Shown: positions 9,245 to 19,199, numbered from the stretch's first letter. The stretch is 64,000 nt of DNA from Methylococcaceae bacterium UBA6146 (GCA_002422395.1 DIUY01000012.1:1-64000), one strand, 5' to 3'. The notes: generated by a model from the letters alone, not told the origin. Translations and numbers: made by a program.

Positions 9245-10249
9245 ATGAATAAAAAAATTGCCATTTTAGGCGCAGGTTCTTGGGGTACCGCATTGGCAAT
9301 TCTGGCAGCCAAAAATGGCTGCCAGACGTTGCTATGGGGGCATAATCGGGCGCATATTGCGGCGTTGACGCAAGAGCGCCAGAACCGCCGTTATATGCCC
9401 GGCATAACCTTTCCTGACAACTTACGTTTAACCTCAGATTTGCTTGACTGTGCGGCATTCACCAGCCTGTTGCTACTCTCCGTGCCTAGCCACGCATTTG
9501 AATCAACATTACGCAAACTCAAGCCTTTAGTCGCCGATGATGTGAAAATCGCCTGGGCAACCAAAGGGTTTAATGCCAATAGTGGCCAATTGCTGCACCA
9601 AATAGTCGCTGAGGTTTTTTCTGTACAGACGTCGGCGGCGATTATTTCAGGGCCTTCTTTTGCCAAGGAAGTTGCCTCTGAGTTGCCGACAGCCATCACT
9701 ATTGCTTCGGCGCAAGTTGATTTTGCGGAACAACTGGCCGATATTTTTCACAACTCACGGTTCCGCACTTACACCAGCACTGATGTCGTTGGCGTGGAAG
9801 TCGGTGGTGCGGTAAAAAATGTGTTGGCGATTGCCTCAGGCATAGCCGATGGGCTAGGTTTTGGCGCTAATACACGGGCGGCATTGATTACCCGTGGACT
9901 CACTGAAATTATCCGGCTAGGCATTCAGCTTGGCGGTAAGCAAGAAACTTTCATGGGTTTGGCGGGACTGGGGGATCTCATTTTAACCTGCACCGACAAT
10001 CAATCCAGAAATCGCCGGTTTGGACTTGCGCTAGGTGAAGGTAAGGATAAATTGACCGCTATACAAGAAATAGGCCAAGAAATCGAAGGCATTTCGGCAG
10101 CTAAAGAAACCTTTTTGCTGGCTAAAAAATACGGTATTGAAATGCCGATCACCGAACAAACTTACAAGGTGTTATACGAGGGGCTGGCACCACTGACCGC
10201 AGTGGAAAACCTGTTGATGCGGGAATTGAAGCCCGAAGGCGTTTACTAA
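9245..10249 (+). CDS. gpsA: Glycerol-3-phosphate dehydrogenase [NAD(P)+]
   Basis: Reduces dihydroxyacetone phosphate to sn-glycerol 3-phosphate, the backbone of phospholipids; cytosolic. 334 residues from the ATG at 9245; a TTG one codon upstream is a less likely start. The N-terminal Rossmann motif ILGAGSWGTALA binds NAD(P)H. GPSFAKEVA and GGAVKNVLAIASGI contain the catalytic lysine, and GANTRAALITRGLTE is the substrate-binding segment. It follows secB by 6 nt, implying co-transcription. Confidence 0.96.
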   Translation: MNKKIAILGAGSWGTALAILAAKNGCQTLLWGHNRAHIAALTQERQNRRYMPGITFPDNLRLTSDLLDCAAFTSLLLLSVPSHAFESTLRKLKPLVADDVKIAWATKGFNANSGQLLHQIVAEVFSVQTSAAIISGPSFAKEVASELPTAITIASAQVDFAEQLADIFHNSRFRTYTSTDVVGVEVGGAVKNVLAIASGIADGLGFGANTRAALITRGLTEIIRLGIQLGGKQETFMGLAGLGDLILTCTDNQSRNRRFGLALGEGKDKLTAIQEIGQEIEGISAAKETFLLAKKYGIEMPITEQTYKVLYEGLAPLTAVENLLMRELKPEGVY

Positions 10250-10263
10250 AAACAGCGGTGTTT

Positions 10264-10287
10264 GGTGGCTGAGCGTTGCCAGCCACC
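10264..10287. terminator. Hairpin between convergent gpsA and cysJ
   Basis: Perfect 8-bp stem GGTGGCTG (10264-10271) / CAGCCACC (10280-10287) with an 8-nt loop, sitting in the 51-bp space between two convergent genes. There is no strong T-run on either side, so its action as a bidirectional terminator is a guess from position. Confidence 0.4.
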
Positions 10288-10300
10288 CGTTGTTTGACGG

Positions 10301-12043
10301 TTAATAAACATCCCTGACATAACGTTTATCTTTTTTCAGCTGGTTGACATAATCAACGGCTTGTTCCGGCGTCAGTTTGCCGTGTCCTGCAACCACCTCG
10401 TGCAGGGCTTTATCAACATCTTTCGCCATCCGGTAAGCGTCACCACAGACGAAGAAATAACCGCCTTGCTCCAGCCACGCAAACAATTCGGCACCGTTTT
10501 CAAGCATTCTGTCTTGGACATAAATTTTGGCTTCCTGATCCCTAGAAAAGGCCAGATCCAGACGGGTCAGCAAACCAGTTTTTTGCATTTCCTCGAGCTC
10601 TTCACGGTAAATAAAATCAGTCGCTGCGTTGCGGTCGCCAAAGAACAGCCAATTTTTACCGGTCGCCTGCCGGTATTGGCGCTCCTGTAAAAAGGCGCGG
10701 AACGGCGCGATGCCGGTGCCAGGCCCTACCATAATCATTGGCAGGCTGTTGTCTTCAGGGACTCTAAACACTTTGTTGGGGGTAAAAAAGCAGCGCACTT
10801 CGGTGTCGCCATCAACCAAATCCGCAAGAAAAGTTGAGCAAACGCCTTTGTGCTGACGGTCAAAACTCTCGTAACGGACACTGGCCACCGTTAAATGCAC
10901 ACTCTCAGGATACAGCTTGCCGCTTGATGAAATGGAGTAAGCGCGATGTTGCAAGGGTTTTAATAACGCAATGAATTCGGCGGCAGCAAATTCGGCTTGC
11001 GGAAATTGCAGCAACAAATCCAGCGTGTCCCGGCCCCATAAATAATTTGCCAGCTGTTCTTTATCGGCGGCCGCGAGTATGCCGTTCAGTTCTTGGTCGC
11101 CGGATCGGTTGGCTATTTCTTGGACCAGTTCCTTACTGGGCAGTTTGATCTCAAAATGGGTGCGCAAGGCTTCATCCAATGGCATCCATTCATCATTGAC
11201 GGGTTCAACCTCATCACCTTTACAGCCGATAGCTTTTAGCACATTAGCGACCAGTTCGGGGCAATTGGTCGGTATGATGCACAAGGCGTCACCGGCTTCG
11301 TAGCTTAAGCCGGAACCGGCAATTGAAATTTCATAATGGCGCGTTTCTTTCGATGAGGAAGCATCGGTGATAATGCGGTTGGCCTGCATTTTTGCAGGGA
11401 ACGGATTTTTGCGGTTGTACTGGGGCTTTTCGGTGGCGCTGGCTTCGGTGTCAATAAATACGGTGGTGGCACCGCTGCCGGCCAGATGTGGAATGACGGC
11501 TGCTATCCAATTTTGGGCAGGCGCTTCAAAATCAACATCGCAATCTGTACGCTCATAGATGCGGGTTGCGCCCAATTCTGCCAGCCTATTGTCCCAGTCT
11601 ATGCCTGCTTTGCAAAACAGGTCATAACTGGTGTCACCCAGCGCCAACACCGAAAATTTTAGGTTGGCAAGCTTGGGTGCGGTGTCGGTTGACATGGCGT
11701 CCCACAATAATTGCGCATTATCGGGCATTTCGCCTTCCCCGTAAGTGCTGGTGATAACCAGTAAGGCATCCAAGCTTGCCAGCGCATTGCTGTCAATTTC
11801 ATCCATGCTTTTTACGACAGGTTTTAATCCATGCGCCTTGGCGGCGGCCGCAGCATCATGGGCGACCGATTCGGCATTACCGGTCTGGCTGCCGTAAAGT
11901 ATTGTGATGATGCGTGCATCCACTGGGTTGATAGTGCAGGCATTTTGCAGCATTTGGGAGTGCATGCCGGAAAAAAAGCCGCTTAACCACGCGCGTTGGC
12001 TTTCGCTGTAAGGGGCGTCCAATGGGATATTAGGTATTTTCAT
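10301..12043 (-). CDS. cysJ: NADPH-sulfite reductase flavoprotein alpha subunit
   Basis: Transfers electrons from NADPH through FAD and FMN to the sulfite reductase haemoprotein CysI in sulfate assimilation. About 580 residues. Domains in order: flavodoxin-like FMN domain (ILYGSQTGNAESVA, TSTYGEGEMPDNA), FAD domain (HRAYSISSSG) and NADPH domain (MIMVGPGTGIAPFRAF, LFFGDRN), ending in DVY, the usual C-terminus of this reductase class. I prefer the ATG at 12043, which begins MKIPNIPL; a TTG five codons upstream is possible. cysI is not adjacent; the upstream neighbour on the same strand is gltB. Sulfite reductase is the best call, but another diflavin reductase cannot be excluded without finding its partner. 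Confidence 0.85.
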   Translation of the reverse strand: MKIPNIPLDAPYSESQRAWLSGFFSGMHSQMLQNACTINPVDARIITILYGSQTGNAESVAHDAAAAAKAHGLKPVVKSMDEIDSNALASLDALLVITSTYGEGEMPDNAQLLWDAMSTDTAPKLANLKFSVLALGDTSYDLFCKAGIDWDNRLAELGATRIYERTDCDVDFEAPAQNWIAAVIPHLAGSGATTVFIDTEASATEKPQYNRKNPFPAKMQANRIITDASSSKETRHYEISIAGSGLSYEAGDALCIIPTNCPELVANVLKAIGCKGDEVEPVNDEWMPLDEALRTHFEIKLPSKELVQEIANRSGDQELNGILAAADKEQLANYLWGRDTLDLLLQFPQAEFAAAEFIALLKPLQHRAYSISSSGKLYPESVHLTVASVRYESFDRQHKGVCSTFLADLVDGDTEVRCFFTPNKVFRVPEDNSLPMIMVGPGTGIAPFRAFLQERQYRQATGKNWLFFGDRNAATDFIYREELEEMQKTGLLTRLDLAFSRDQEAKIYVQDRMLENGAELFAWLEQGGYFFVCGDAYRMAKDVDKALHEVVAGHGKLTPEQAVDYVNQLKKDKRYVRDVY

Positions 12044-12087
12044 TTGAATTACTAACAATCAATAGGGAAAATTATACTGTTTCCACA

Positions 12088-12112
12088 GTCTTGGCAGGGC
12101 GGCTGCCAAGAC
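12088..12112. terminator. Strong hairpin between gltB and cysJ
   Basis: Perfect 10-bp stem GTCTTGGCAG (12088-12097) / CTGCCAAGAC (12103-12112) with a 5-nt loop, between the gltB stop and the cysJ start. In the direction of both genes (minus) it lacks an immediate T-run, so it may be a weak terminator, an mRNA-stabilising hairpin or a processing site. Confidence 0.45.
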
Positions 12113-12147
12113 CGGCTAGTGCACAAAGGTGCGTGGAAACTCTAGGT

Positions 12148-15100
12148 TTAGGCTGCTTGTCCGCTCAACATGCCTTGGACAATATCCAGGCCAACTAGCC
12201 CGGACAGGTATTCTTCAATACAGGGGATGCCTGCCAAGGCCTGTTTGTTGAGGTGGTCTTGTTCAATAATCCAAGCGGTTGAGCCAATAGAGTAAATGCT
12301 TTGTACCGAACGGTTAATTAATGCTGTTTTATAGTCATTAAGGCGTTTGCTGGCCAAGAGCGCTGCTAATTGGCCGTCGGTGTAATTGCTGTAGGCTTCG
12401 CGGGTGGTTTTAACCAGAGCCTCTTGCAATTTACGTGGGCGTTCAGTAATCACTTTGCGTGCCGCTTGCTCTATTGCCATTGGGCTGCGCAAGCTTTCGG
12501 GCAGGTGTTTAAGCATTTCGCCAGCGACGTGTTGCGCCTTATCAAGAACGGCAAAACTGTTAATCAGTTTAAAGGTCAGACGGTTGTCTTTTGTGCCATG
12601 GTCAGGGATAACGCCGCCAAACAAGGGCTGGTTGTCATGATAAGCTTGTTTCACTTGCCCGATTTGCTGATGCGCCAGCTCAAGGGCCAGCTCCTCAATC
12701 ATTTCCTTGCGGTCTATTGTTTTCAGCAAATAATGTGCCGTTTGAGTTTTATATAACCACAAGGGTAGGGCGAATTTGAAATGCACACGTTCGGCCTGCC
12801 AATTGGCGAGCAGATTTTTGGCTTTACTGGAGTTCGCGTATTCGGCGTGTTGCTCTAGCATGGCAAGGATAAATTGCTCATGGGCGCGTGCCGTGGCGGT
12901 GTCTTCGGTTAGGCTGTGCAGTTCAACCGAGGACTTGTCGCAGAGCGTTTCCAGGCGGTTTTCAGGATCATACTGATACGCATTGCCGCCGGACATGCCG
13001 TTGCAGAAGCCTTTGCCGAAACCGGCAATATTTAGCACCGCGCCATTAGTCATGTATTCACAGGCAAAATCACCAACACCTTCAACTACGGCCATAGCGC
13101 CTGAATTACGCACGGCGAAACGGTCCCCTGCTTCACCATTGATAAAGGCTTTGCCGCCAGTTGCGCCAAACAACGCGAAGTTGCCGATTATCACGTTGTT
13201 GCCGGGCGTCTTAATACCACCACCAGGCGATTCGACCACTAACGTGCCGCCGCAAGCGGATTTTCCCACCCCATCATTACAAGTGCCCAAATGCTCCAGA
13301 CGCATGCCGTCATTCATAAAAGCTGCATAGCTTTGCCCCGCCGAGCCATGGGTGCGGATAATCACGCTATCGGGTGCCAGATAGCGGCGGCCTTGCGGAG
13401 TGCTATAAATAAGTGGCGAGCCGGTGATTTGCTGTCCATCCAGCCCGTAGGAAAGCATCCGTTCAATGTCAATTGCGGCTTGGCCGCCGACGGTCTTGTT
13501 GCAGTTATTTAGTTTAAAGCGGCTACCTTCGATGACAATTGGCTGGCCTTTACCGCTGAGCAAGCCCGATTTGACCTGCCCGATGATGTCGTTGTCAATG
13601 TTAAAATTGGCTTCTAAATAAATGGGTTCGGCAATTTTGACCTCATCCACCTGCACCAGCATTTTTCTTAAATCTATTTGGCCTATCATGCAAGGATGGT
13701 CGATTAAATGCAGCAAGTCGGTTTTGCCGCGTATGTCCGCCAAGCTTTGATAACCTAACGCCGCCAAGATTTCTCTGGTTTCATGTGCCAAGTTCATGAA
13801 ATATTGCGCCAAAACACGCGGGTCACCTTTAAACTCTTCATGCGCTGTGGTCAAGCCGGCCGGGCATTTGATATTGCAGTTTTTCGCCATGACGCAACGT
13901 AACATCATTAATGCCGTGGTGCCGAACTCGAATGAGTCCGCACCTAAAATGGCGGATTTGACGACATCAAGGCCACTTTGGTGCGCCCCGCTGCAACGCA
14001 GGATAACCTTATCGCGCAAGCCGTTGGCGGCAAGTGCCTGGTGCACTTCGGCAATACCTATTTCCGGTGACCGGCCACTGTTTTTTAAGCTGGTGACCGC
14101 CGCTGCGCCTGTACCGCCGGTATTGCCTGCGACGTTGATAATATCTGCGCCCGCTTTGGCGACGCCGACCGCTATCGTGCCGATACCTTCCGATGACACT
14201 AATTTAACGCCGACTTTCACGCGGGCGGCTTTGGCGTCATGGATCAACTGGCCTAAATCTTCGATTGAATAGGTGTCGTGGTGCGGTGGTGGACTGACCA
14301 GCTCGACTCTGGGCGTGCCACCGCGCAATGCCGCGATTTCCACCGATACTTTAGCAGCGGGCAACTGTCCGCCTTCGCCAGGTTTTGCGCCTTGGGCGAT
14401 TTTTATTTCAATTTCTTCAATAGTGGGGTCGGCCAAATAACCTGCCCAAACACCAAAACGTCCTGAGGCAAATTGCTTGATTTTGCAAGAACGCAGGGTA
14501 TTAAAACGGCTGGAATGTTCGCCGCCTTCGCCTGAGTTGCTGGATGCGCCAACAATATTAGTGCCTAAGGCGACCGCTTCGTGGGCTTCTGCAAGCAACG
14601 CACCGTGGCTCATTGCACCGGACGCCAAGGTTTTGGTGATTTTGTGCGCCGCTTGTACGCTATTTAGCGCAATTGGCTTGCGGGCGGTTTGCAGGGTATC
14701 CAAATAATTGCCTAATAAGCCGCCGCTGTCCGCTACAGTCACTGCGAGGCTGTTTTCTGTAATGGCGATGCTAAATTCAGTGCCGGAAAAACGTTTGTTA
14801 AAATGCTCGGCCAGCTGTTGTAGGCGCTCGGCAGTGGCGTTTTCGGTAAAACTCACCGCAAACGAATTGCTGCCGGTTTTGCTTGCTGTTAAGCCGCGCA
14901 CCAAAAAGTTCCGGTTACCGCGTAAATTGTGCCGCCCCAGAATCTGGTCAAATTCTGCACAGGTTGTTGCCGTGCTGACATCCGCAGGAAAATCCATAAT
15001 GTCCCGCAATGCGGCAGGGCGGGCAGCGCGTTCCAGATACAAGTTTTTGGTGAAACTGCGGTAAGCGGGCGTAATGCCAAAGCGGTCGATTTGTTCCGGT

Positions 15101-17595
15101 GTGCGTTGTTCGTAGCCGGTATCGAGATAAGCCGTATCGCTTGCAACCGGCGATTTTTCCTCGATATACAAAATCGGCTCGTCGGTCATGTTGATGTATT
15201 CCCTGACCGCCGTGTTGCCATAAGAGTGGCCAGCACCATCCTGGCGCTCCTTAAATAAGCCTAAAAACGGGATGTCTTTCTCTTCTTTGACAGCCAATGC
15301 TTTTTGATGCCACTCGGTGGCGCTAGCGGCAATGTCGGCATAACGCACACCGCCCACGGGGGCATGGATGTTTGGGAAATACGGGCTTAGCCGAGGTTCG
15401 TCGGTATCTAGGTAGTTGGATTCAAAAAATTCGCCGCCAATGTAGCTTTCAACCGTGCACAAGCCGAATTTGCCCATGGTTTTCATCAGCGATTTTTCCG
15501 CGCCTTTTTGGAATTTATCGAGAATTTTTTGCTGTTCCGCAGGCGCATAGTGGCTGATGACGCGGTTGTGCACACTAATTGGGCAGATTGCCGAAGCGCC
15601 AAAACCCAGAATGGTCGCAATGTCATGCGGGCTGGCCGCTTGTCCGGTTTCGGCAATTAACGAAGAGTTAAAGCGCAGGCCTTTTTTGACCAGCTGTTGG
15701 TTGGCGGCGGCAATCATCAGCAGGGCTGGAATCGCCGCGTGATTGGCGCTGATATTGATGTCGCTCAAGATGATGATGCCGGTGTTGTTTCTCGCGGCCG
15801 TTTCCACTTGCCCGCAAACGGCCAATAAAGCCGCTTCGAGCGCGTCTTCATTGGCTTTGGCATTGTTAAAATCAGGCGTGTACAGCATGTCGAAGGTGAC
15901 CGTGCCAACGGTGGCCTGTCTGCGTATCTGTTCCAATTGGGTGCGTTGTAAAATGGGTGTGTCGATGACCAATTGTTTGCTGGCTTGATCGGAAAAAGTC
16001 GGTTTTGCGCCCAGCGCGACGCGCAAGCTCATGCCGTCACTTTCCCTAATGGAGTCGAGTGGCGGGTTGGTGACTTGGGCAAAGCGTTGGCTGAAATAAC
16101 GCGACATGCCACCTTCAGCGCCGGATAGTGCATTTGGCGCAATGCCATACCCCATCGCCGACACTTTTTCCATGCCGGTTGCAAGGATTGGATCAAGCAG
16201 GAATTTGAAGCTTTCTTGATTCAACGAATAAGCGGTATGTTGCTGGTCGATGTTAAAAGTGTGCCCGTTGTTGCTAAATTCGGTCAACTCGACTTTGGGT
16301 AGCCCGGCAAGATGGAGGCAACGCTGCACGAGCAGGGCGGCATAATCCTTTTCTTGTGCCAGCCGTTCCATGACTTCATGGCTGTTGTAAGCTTGGCCAG
16401 TGCTGTGGTCGAAATAAAGCATGCCGCCCGCTTCGATGCGGCCGCGTTTTATGACATCTTTGGGCGGGAAGTCTATTTGTCCGGCTTCCGACATCACCGC
16501 AAGGTATTCGCCGGTTTCTACTGAACGCAATGGCCGTAAGCCCAACCGGTCCAAGCGTGCGCCGACACGGATGCCGTCATTGAAAATAAGGGCGGCAGGG
16601 CCGTCATTTTTTTCTTCGTACAAGCTGAAATATTCCAACATGGCGCGGACGGCGGGCGATAGCGTGGTGTCATTTTCCCAAGCCGGCGGCATCATCGCCA
16701 AAACTGCGGTGACAATGTCCAGATTGTCTTCGTTAATGCGGCGGGTCAGGGTTTGGTCCAGACGGCCGGAATCCGATTGGCCGCACGGGAACACGATGTG
16801 TTTGTTATGCTGGCGGGCTATGGCGTTTTCGCTTAGACGATTTTTCTTGTCGGTGTTCAGCTCGCCGTTATGCGCCATATACCGGAACGGCTGCGCCATC
16901 ATCGTTGCCGGTGCGGTGTTAGTGGAAAAGCGCGTATGGAAAAACAGCGTGTTGATCTCGTGGTCTTGGTCGTACAAGTCGATGAAGTAGGGGATAACTT
17001 CGAACGAGTTTAACCGCCCTTTGTAGACTTGCGTCCGTGAACTCATCGACAACGGATAAAAGCCATTCAGTTCCGGCTTTGAAAAACCCTCCGCCTCAAT
17101 GCCTAGCAAAGTGTCTTGGATATGTTTCTCGAAATCCGCGTGGCTGGCATTGATTAAGCGGGTGGGGCGTCCAAAGACACATTGTTTGATAGATAACTGG
17201 GCTTTTACGGCGGCGTCATTAATGACACTTTTGTCTACCGGTATGGTACGCCATAGCAGAATAGGCAGGTCTGCCGTTTTAAGATGGCGCTCCACCAATT
17301 CCATTGCGGTCGAATCATGGTGGTCGTGGTCTTCAGGGAAAAAAAAGTTGGCAACCCCAAACTGGCCGAGTTCAAGCGTCTCGATGCCGGTGATTTTACG
17401 AAAGAATTTGCGGGATAAGTCAATGTTAACGCCAGCACCGTCGCCTATGCCCTCTGCGCTCATGCCGCCACGATGTGGAATAGTGCAAAGGGCTTCATGG
17501 GATTTGACCAACAGATCATGCGTTTGCTTGCTCTGTTTATGGGTGATGAATCCTACGCCGCAGCTGTCCTGCGACTGGTCAACGTTATAAAGCAT
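12148..17595 (-). CDS. gltB: Glutamate synthase large subunit, unusually long form
   Basis: Makes two glutamates from glutamine and 2-oxoglutarate. About 1815 residues against the usual 1480-1530. Order: N-terminal glutamine amidotransferase with nucleophile Cys12 (QDSCGVGF, exposed after propeptide removal) and AHNGELN; central domain; FMN/2-oxoglutarate domain (SSNSGEGGE, GAKPGEGGQLP); iron-sulfur cysteines 1234, 1240 and 1244 (CVMAKNCNIKC, spacing 5 and 3, one shorter than the usual 5 and 4); GXGXG beta-helix. About 100 extra residues (875-970) interrupt the join between the central and FMN domains, and about 200 extra residues follow the normal end (after 1612). I prefer ATG 17595, which has an upstream AGG and leaves an 11-residue propeptide; ATG 17628 is possible. 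gltD is not adjacent. Confidence 0.93.
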   Translation of the reverse strand: MLYNVDQSQDSCGVGFITHKQSKQTHDLLVKSHEALCTIPHRGGMSAEGIGDGAGVNIDLSRKFFRKITGIETLELGQFGVANFFFPEDHDHHDSTAMELVERHLKTADLPILLWRTIPVDKSVINDAAVKAQLSIKQCVFGRPTRLINASHADFEKHIQDTLLGIEAEGFSKPELNGFYPLSMSSRTQVYKGRLNSFEVIPYFIDLYDQDHEINTLFFHTRFSTNTAPATMMAQPFRYMAHNGELNTDKKNRLSENAIARQHNKHIVFPCGQSDSGRLDQTLTRRINEDNLDIVTAVLAMMPPAWENDTTLSPAVRAMLEYFSLYEEKNDGPAALIFNDGIRVGARLDRLGLRPLRSVETGEYLAVMSEAGQIDFPPKDVIKRGRIEAGGMLYFDHSTGQAYNSHEVMERLAQEKDYAALLVQRCLHLAGLPKVELTEFSNNGHTFNIDQQHTAYSLNQESFKFLLDPILATGMEKVSAMGYGIAPNALSGAEGGMSRYFSQRFAQVTNPPLDSIRESDGMSLRVALGAKPTFSDQASKQLVIDTPILQRTQLEQIRRQATVGTVTFDMLYTPDFNNAKANEDALEAALLAVCGQVETAARNNTGIIILSDINISANHAAIPALLMIAAANQQLVKKGLRFNSSLIAETGQAASPHDIATILGFGASAICPISVHNRVISHYAPAEQQKILDKFQKGAEKSLMKTMGKFGLCTVESYIGGEFFESNYLDTDEPRLSPYFPNIHAPVGGVRYADIAASATEWHQKALAVKEEKDIPFLGLFKERQDGAGHSYGNTAVREYINMTDEPILYIEEKSPVASDTAYLDTGYEQRTPEQIDRFGITPAYRSFTKNLYLERAARPAALRDIMDFPADVSTATTCAEFDQILGRHNLRGNRNFLVRGLTASKTGSNSFAVSFTENATAERLQQLAEHFNKRFSGTEFSIAITENSLAVTVADSGGLLGNYLDTLQTARKPIALNSVQAAHKITKTLASGAMSHGALLAEAHEAVALGTNIVGASSNSGEGGEHSSRFNTLRSCKIKQFASGRFGVWAGYLADPTIEEIEIKIAQGAKPGEGGQLPAAKVSVEIAALRGGTPRVELVSPPPHHDTYSIEDLGQLIHDAKAARVKVGVKLVSSEGIGTIAVGVAKAGADIINVAGNTGGTGAAAVTSLKNSGRSPEIGIAEVHQALAANGLRDKVILRCSGAHQSGLDVVKSAILGADSFEFGTTALMMLRCVMAKNCNIKCPAGLTTAHEEFKGDPRVLAQYFMNLAHETREILAALGYQSLADIRGKTDLLHLIDHPCMIGQIDLRKMLVQVDEVKIAEPIYLEANFNIDNDIIGQVKSGLLSGKGQPIVIEGSRFKLNNCNKTVGGQAAIDIERMLSYGLDGQQITGSPLIYSTPQGRRYLAPDSVIIRTHGSAGQSYAAFMNDGMRLEHLGTCNDGVGKSACGGTLVVESPGGGIKTPGNNVIIGNFALFGATGGKAFINGEAGDRFAVRNSGAMAVVEGVGDFACEYMTNGAVLNIAGFGKGFCNGMSGGNAYQYDPENRLETLCDKSSVELHSLTEDTATARAHEQFILAMLEQHAEYANSSKAKNLLANWQAERVHFKFALPLWLYKTQTAHYLLKTIDRKEMIEELALELAHQQIGQVKQAYHDNQPLFGGVIPDHGTKDNRLTFKLINSFAVLDKAQHVAGEMLKHLPESLRSPMAIEQAARKVITERPRKLQEALVKTTREAYSNYTDGQLAALLASKRLNDYKTALINRSVQSIYSIGSTAWIIEQDHLNKQALAGIPCIEEYLSGLVGLDIVQGMLSGQAA

Positions 17596-17670
17596 TGCTT
17601 CTTTACCTAGTCGGGAATTTTTTATCATTTATCCAGCCCGTTTTTTGTGATGCTGTTATAGTTTATTTTT

Positions 17671-17745
17671 GTAACTATTCGGGATGTTAAGGCATCCGTA
17701 GTCCTGTATGTAAAGGCTTAATTTAACTTCGGGTTGAATAGTTAC
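17671..17745. ncRNA. Candidate structured leader RNA in the gltB / Ubi-hydroxylase divergent region
   Basis: A perfect 10-bp inverted repeat, GTAACTATTC (17671-17680) and GAATAGTTAC (17736-17745), encloses 55 nt. Inside are a small hairpin GGATG/CATCC (17682-17697) and, on the plus strand, a stem TTTAAC/GTTGAA around a UUCGG loop that would compete with the right arm of the outer stem. GTTTTTG follows on the plus side. It could be a leader of the hydroxylase gene (plus) or of gltB (minus), or a protein-binding palindrome. It matches no riboswitch class that I know. Confidence 0.3.
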
Positions 17746-17921
17746 GTTTTTGTTGAAGGCGTGTTACATTCAATCTTTTAGTACGCCGCGTAGTTGTTTG
17801 CTACGAATCTTTTCAGATAAATTCCATTTAGTGAAACCTGTCAATTCTAATACAGTCACGGTTATCTGTCATTATGTGCCGGTATTTTATAAAAAATTAG
17901 ATTACTTTATAGTTAATTAAT

Positions 17922-19139
17922 ATGAAAGAATTTTTTGATGTGGTGATTGTCGGCGGTGGCATGGTCGGTGCCGCTATTGCCTGTGGTTTAGGCGCTAGCC
18001 CCTTAAAAGTCGCCGTTATAGAAAACTCCCCGCCGACGCCTTTTGTAGCCGACCAACCGCATGATCTTCGGGTTTCCGCGCTTAGCATTGCCTCAAAAAA
18101 TATTCTGGAGACTGTCGGTGCATGGGAAGGGGTGGGCAGTCGTCGTCTTTGCCCTTTTCGGCGAATGCGCGTTTGGGAAACGGCGGGCGACACTGAATTT
18201 TGTAGCGATGATATTAACTATCCGGAGTTGGGCTACATTGTTGAGAACAGGGTGACTCAGCTTGCCCTGCTGGAACGGTTGCAGGCTTTTGATAACATCG
18301 AACTGATATGCCCTGAGACCATTGAAAAAATTAACTATTGCCCAGGGAAGCCTAGCGAATTAGTGCTTGGTGATGGCCGGGTTTTGTCGGCAAAAGTCTT
18401 GGTGGCGGCGGATGGGGCGCAATCACGGGTCAGGCAGATTGTTGGTTTGGGCGTGACCAGTTGGGATTATCAGCAGCATGCGTTGGTGATTTATATTGAA
18501 ACGGCCTATGGACAACAAGACATAACTTGGCAACGCTTTGTGCCCAGTGGCCCGCAAGCGTTTTTGCCCTTGCCGGGACATTATGGCTCTATCGTTTGGT
18601 ATAACTCGCCTGATGAGGTGGCACGGTTAAAATCCTTGTCGCCCGAAGCATTGAAAAATGAACTGATGGCGGCTTTTCCTGATTGTCTTGGTGAGGTTAA
18701 AGCCGTCTTAGGCACGGCAAGCTTCCCGCTAAAACGGCAGCATGCGCAAAATTATGTCAAACCCGGTGTTGCCCTGGTCGGTGATGCCGCGCACACCATT
18801 AACCCACTGGCAGGGCAGGGGGTTAATATCGGCCTGCTGGATGCTGCGGCATTGGCGGAAGTGCTGGTGGATGCGGCGGGAAAAGGGCTTGAAATCTCTG
18901 ATATGTCGGTGCTAAAACGTTATGAACAGATGCGCCGTAGTGAAAACTTAAAGATGATGACCGTCATGGATGTGTTTTATCAGGTTTTCAGCAACGAAGT
19001 TTTACCGATAAAATTCTTGCGCAATCTAGGCTTGGGATTGGCCGGTCGGATCGCACCCGCTAAAAATAAAGTGATGCGCGGCGCGATGGGCCTGGAGGGC
19101 AAGTTGCCTAAACTGGCTCAAGGCGAGCCGATTGTGTAA
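17922..19139 (+). CDS. FAD-dependent ubiquinone biosynthesis hydroxylase (UbiH/UbiF/COQ6 family)
   Basis: 405-residue aromatic-ring mono-oxygenase of ubiquinone synthesis. FAD motifs: N-terminal VVIVGGGMVGAAIACGL (GxGxxG), the DG segment VLVAADGAQSRVR, and GDAAHTINPLAGQGVNIGLLDA. The C-terminal stretch MDVFYQVFSN..LRNLGL resembles UbiF (C6 hydroxylase) more than UbiH or UbiI, but members of this family differ in regioselectivity and cannot be separated safely by eye. ATG at 17922. Divergent from gltB across a 293-bp spacer and followed by arsI after 60 bp. Confidence 0.85.
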   Translation: MKEFFDVVIVGGGMVGAAIACGLGASPLKVAVIENSPPTPFVADQPHDLRVSALSIASKNILETVGAWEGVGSRRLCPFRRMRVWETAGDTEFCSDDINYPELGYIVENRVTQLALLERLQAFDNIELICPETIEKINYCPGKPSELVLGDGRVLSAKVLVAADGAQSRVRQIVGLGVTSWDYQQHALVIYIETAYGQQDITWQRFVPSGPQAFLPLPGHYGSIVWYNSPDEVARLKSLSPEALKNELMAAFPDCLGEVKAVLGTASFPLKRQHAQNYVKPGVALVGDAAHTINPLAGQGVNIGLLDAAALAEVLVDAAGKGLEISDMSVLKRYEQMRRSENLKMMTVMDVFYQVFSNEVLPIKFLRNLGLGLAGRIAPAKNKVMRGAMGLEGKLPKLAQGEPIV

Positions 19140-19199
19140 TTGAACCCTAAAACCTTTAAACCCACCTTTAATAATCGATAATTAAGGAGATTGTTTTTT

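Noticed and set aside
12088..12112. Riboswitch ahead of cysJ
   Set aside because: The element is a single simple hairpin with no conserved core; an SAM-type or other multi-helix riboswitch is not visible.
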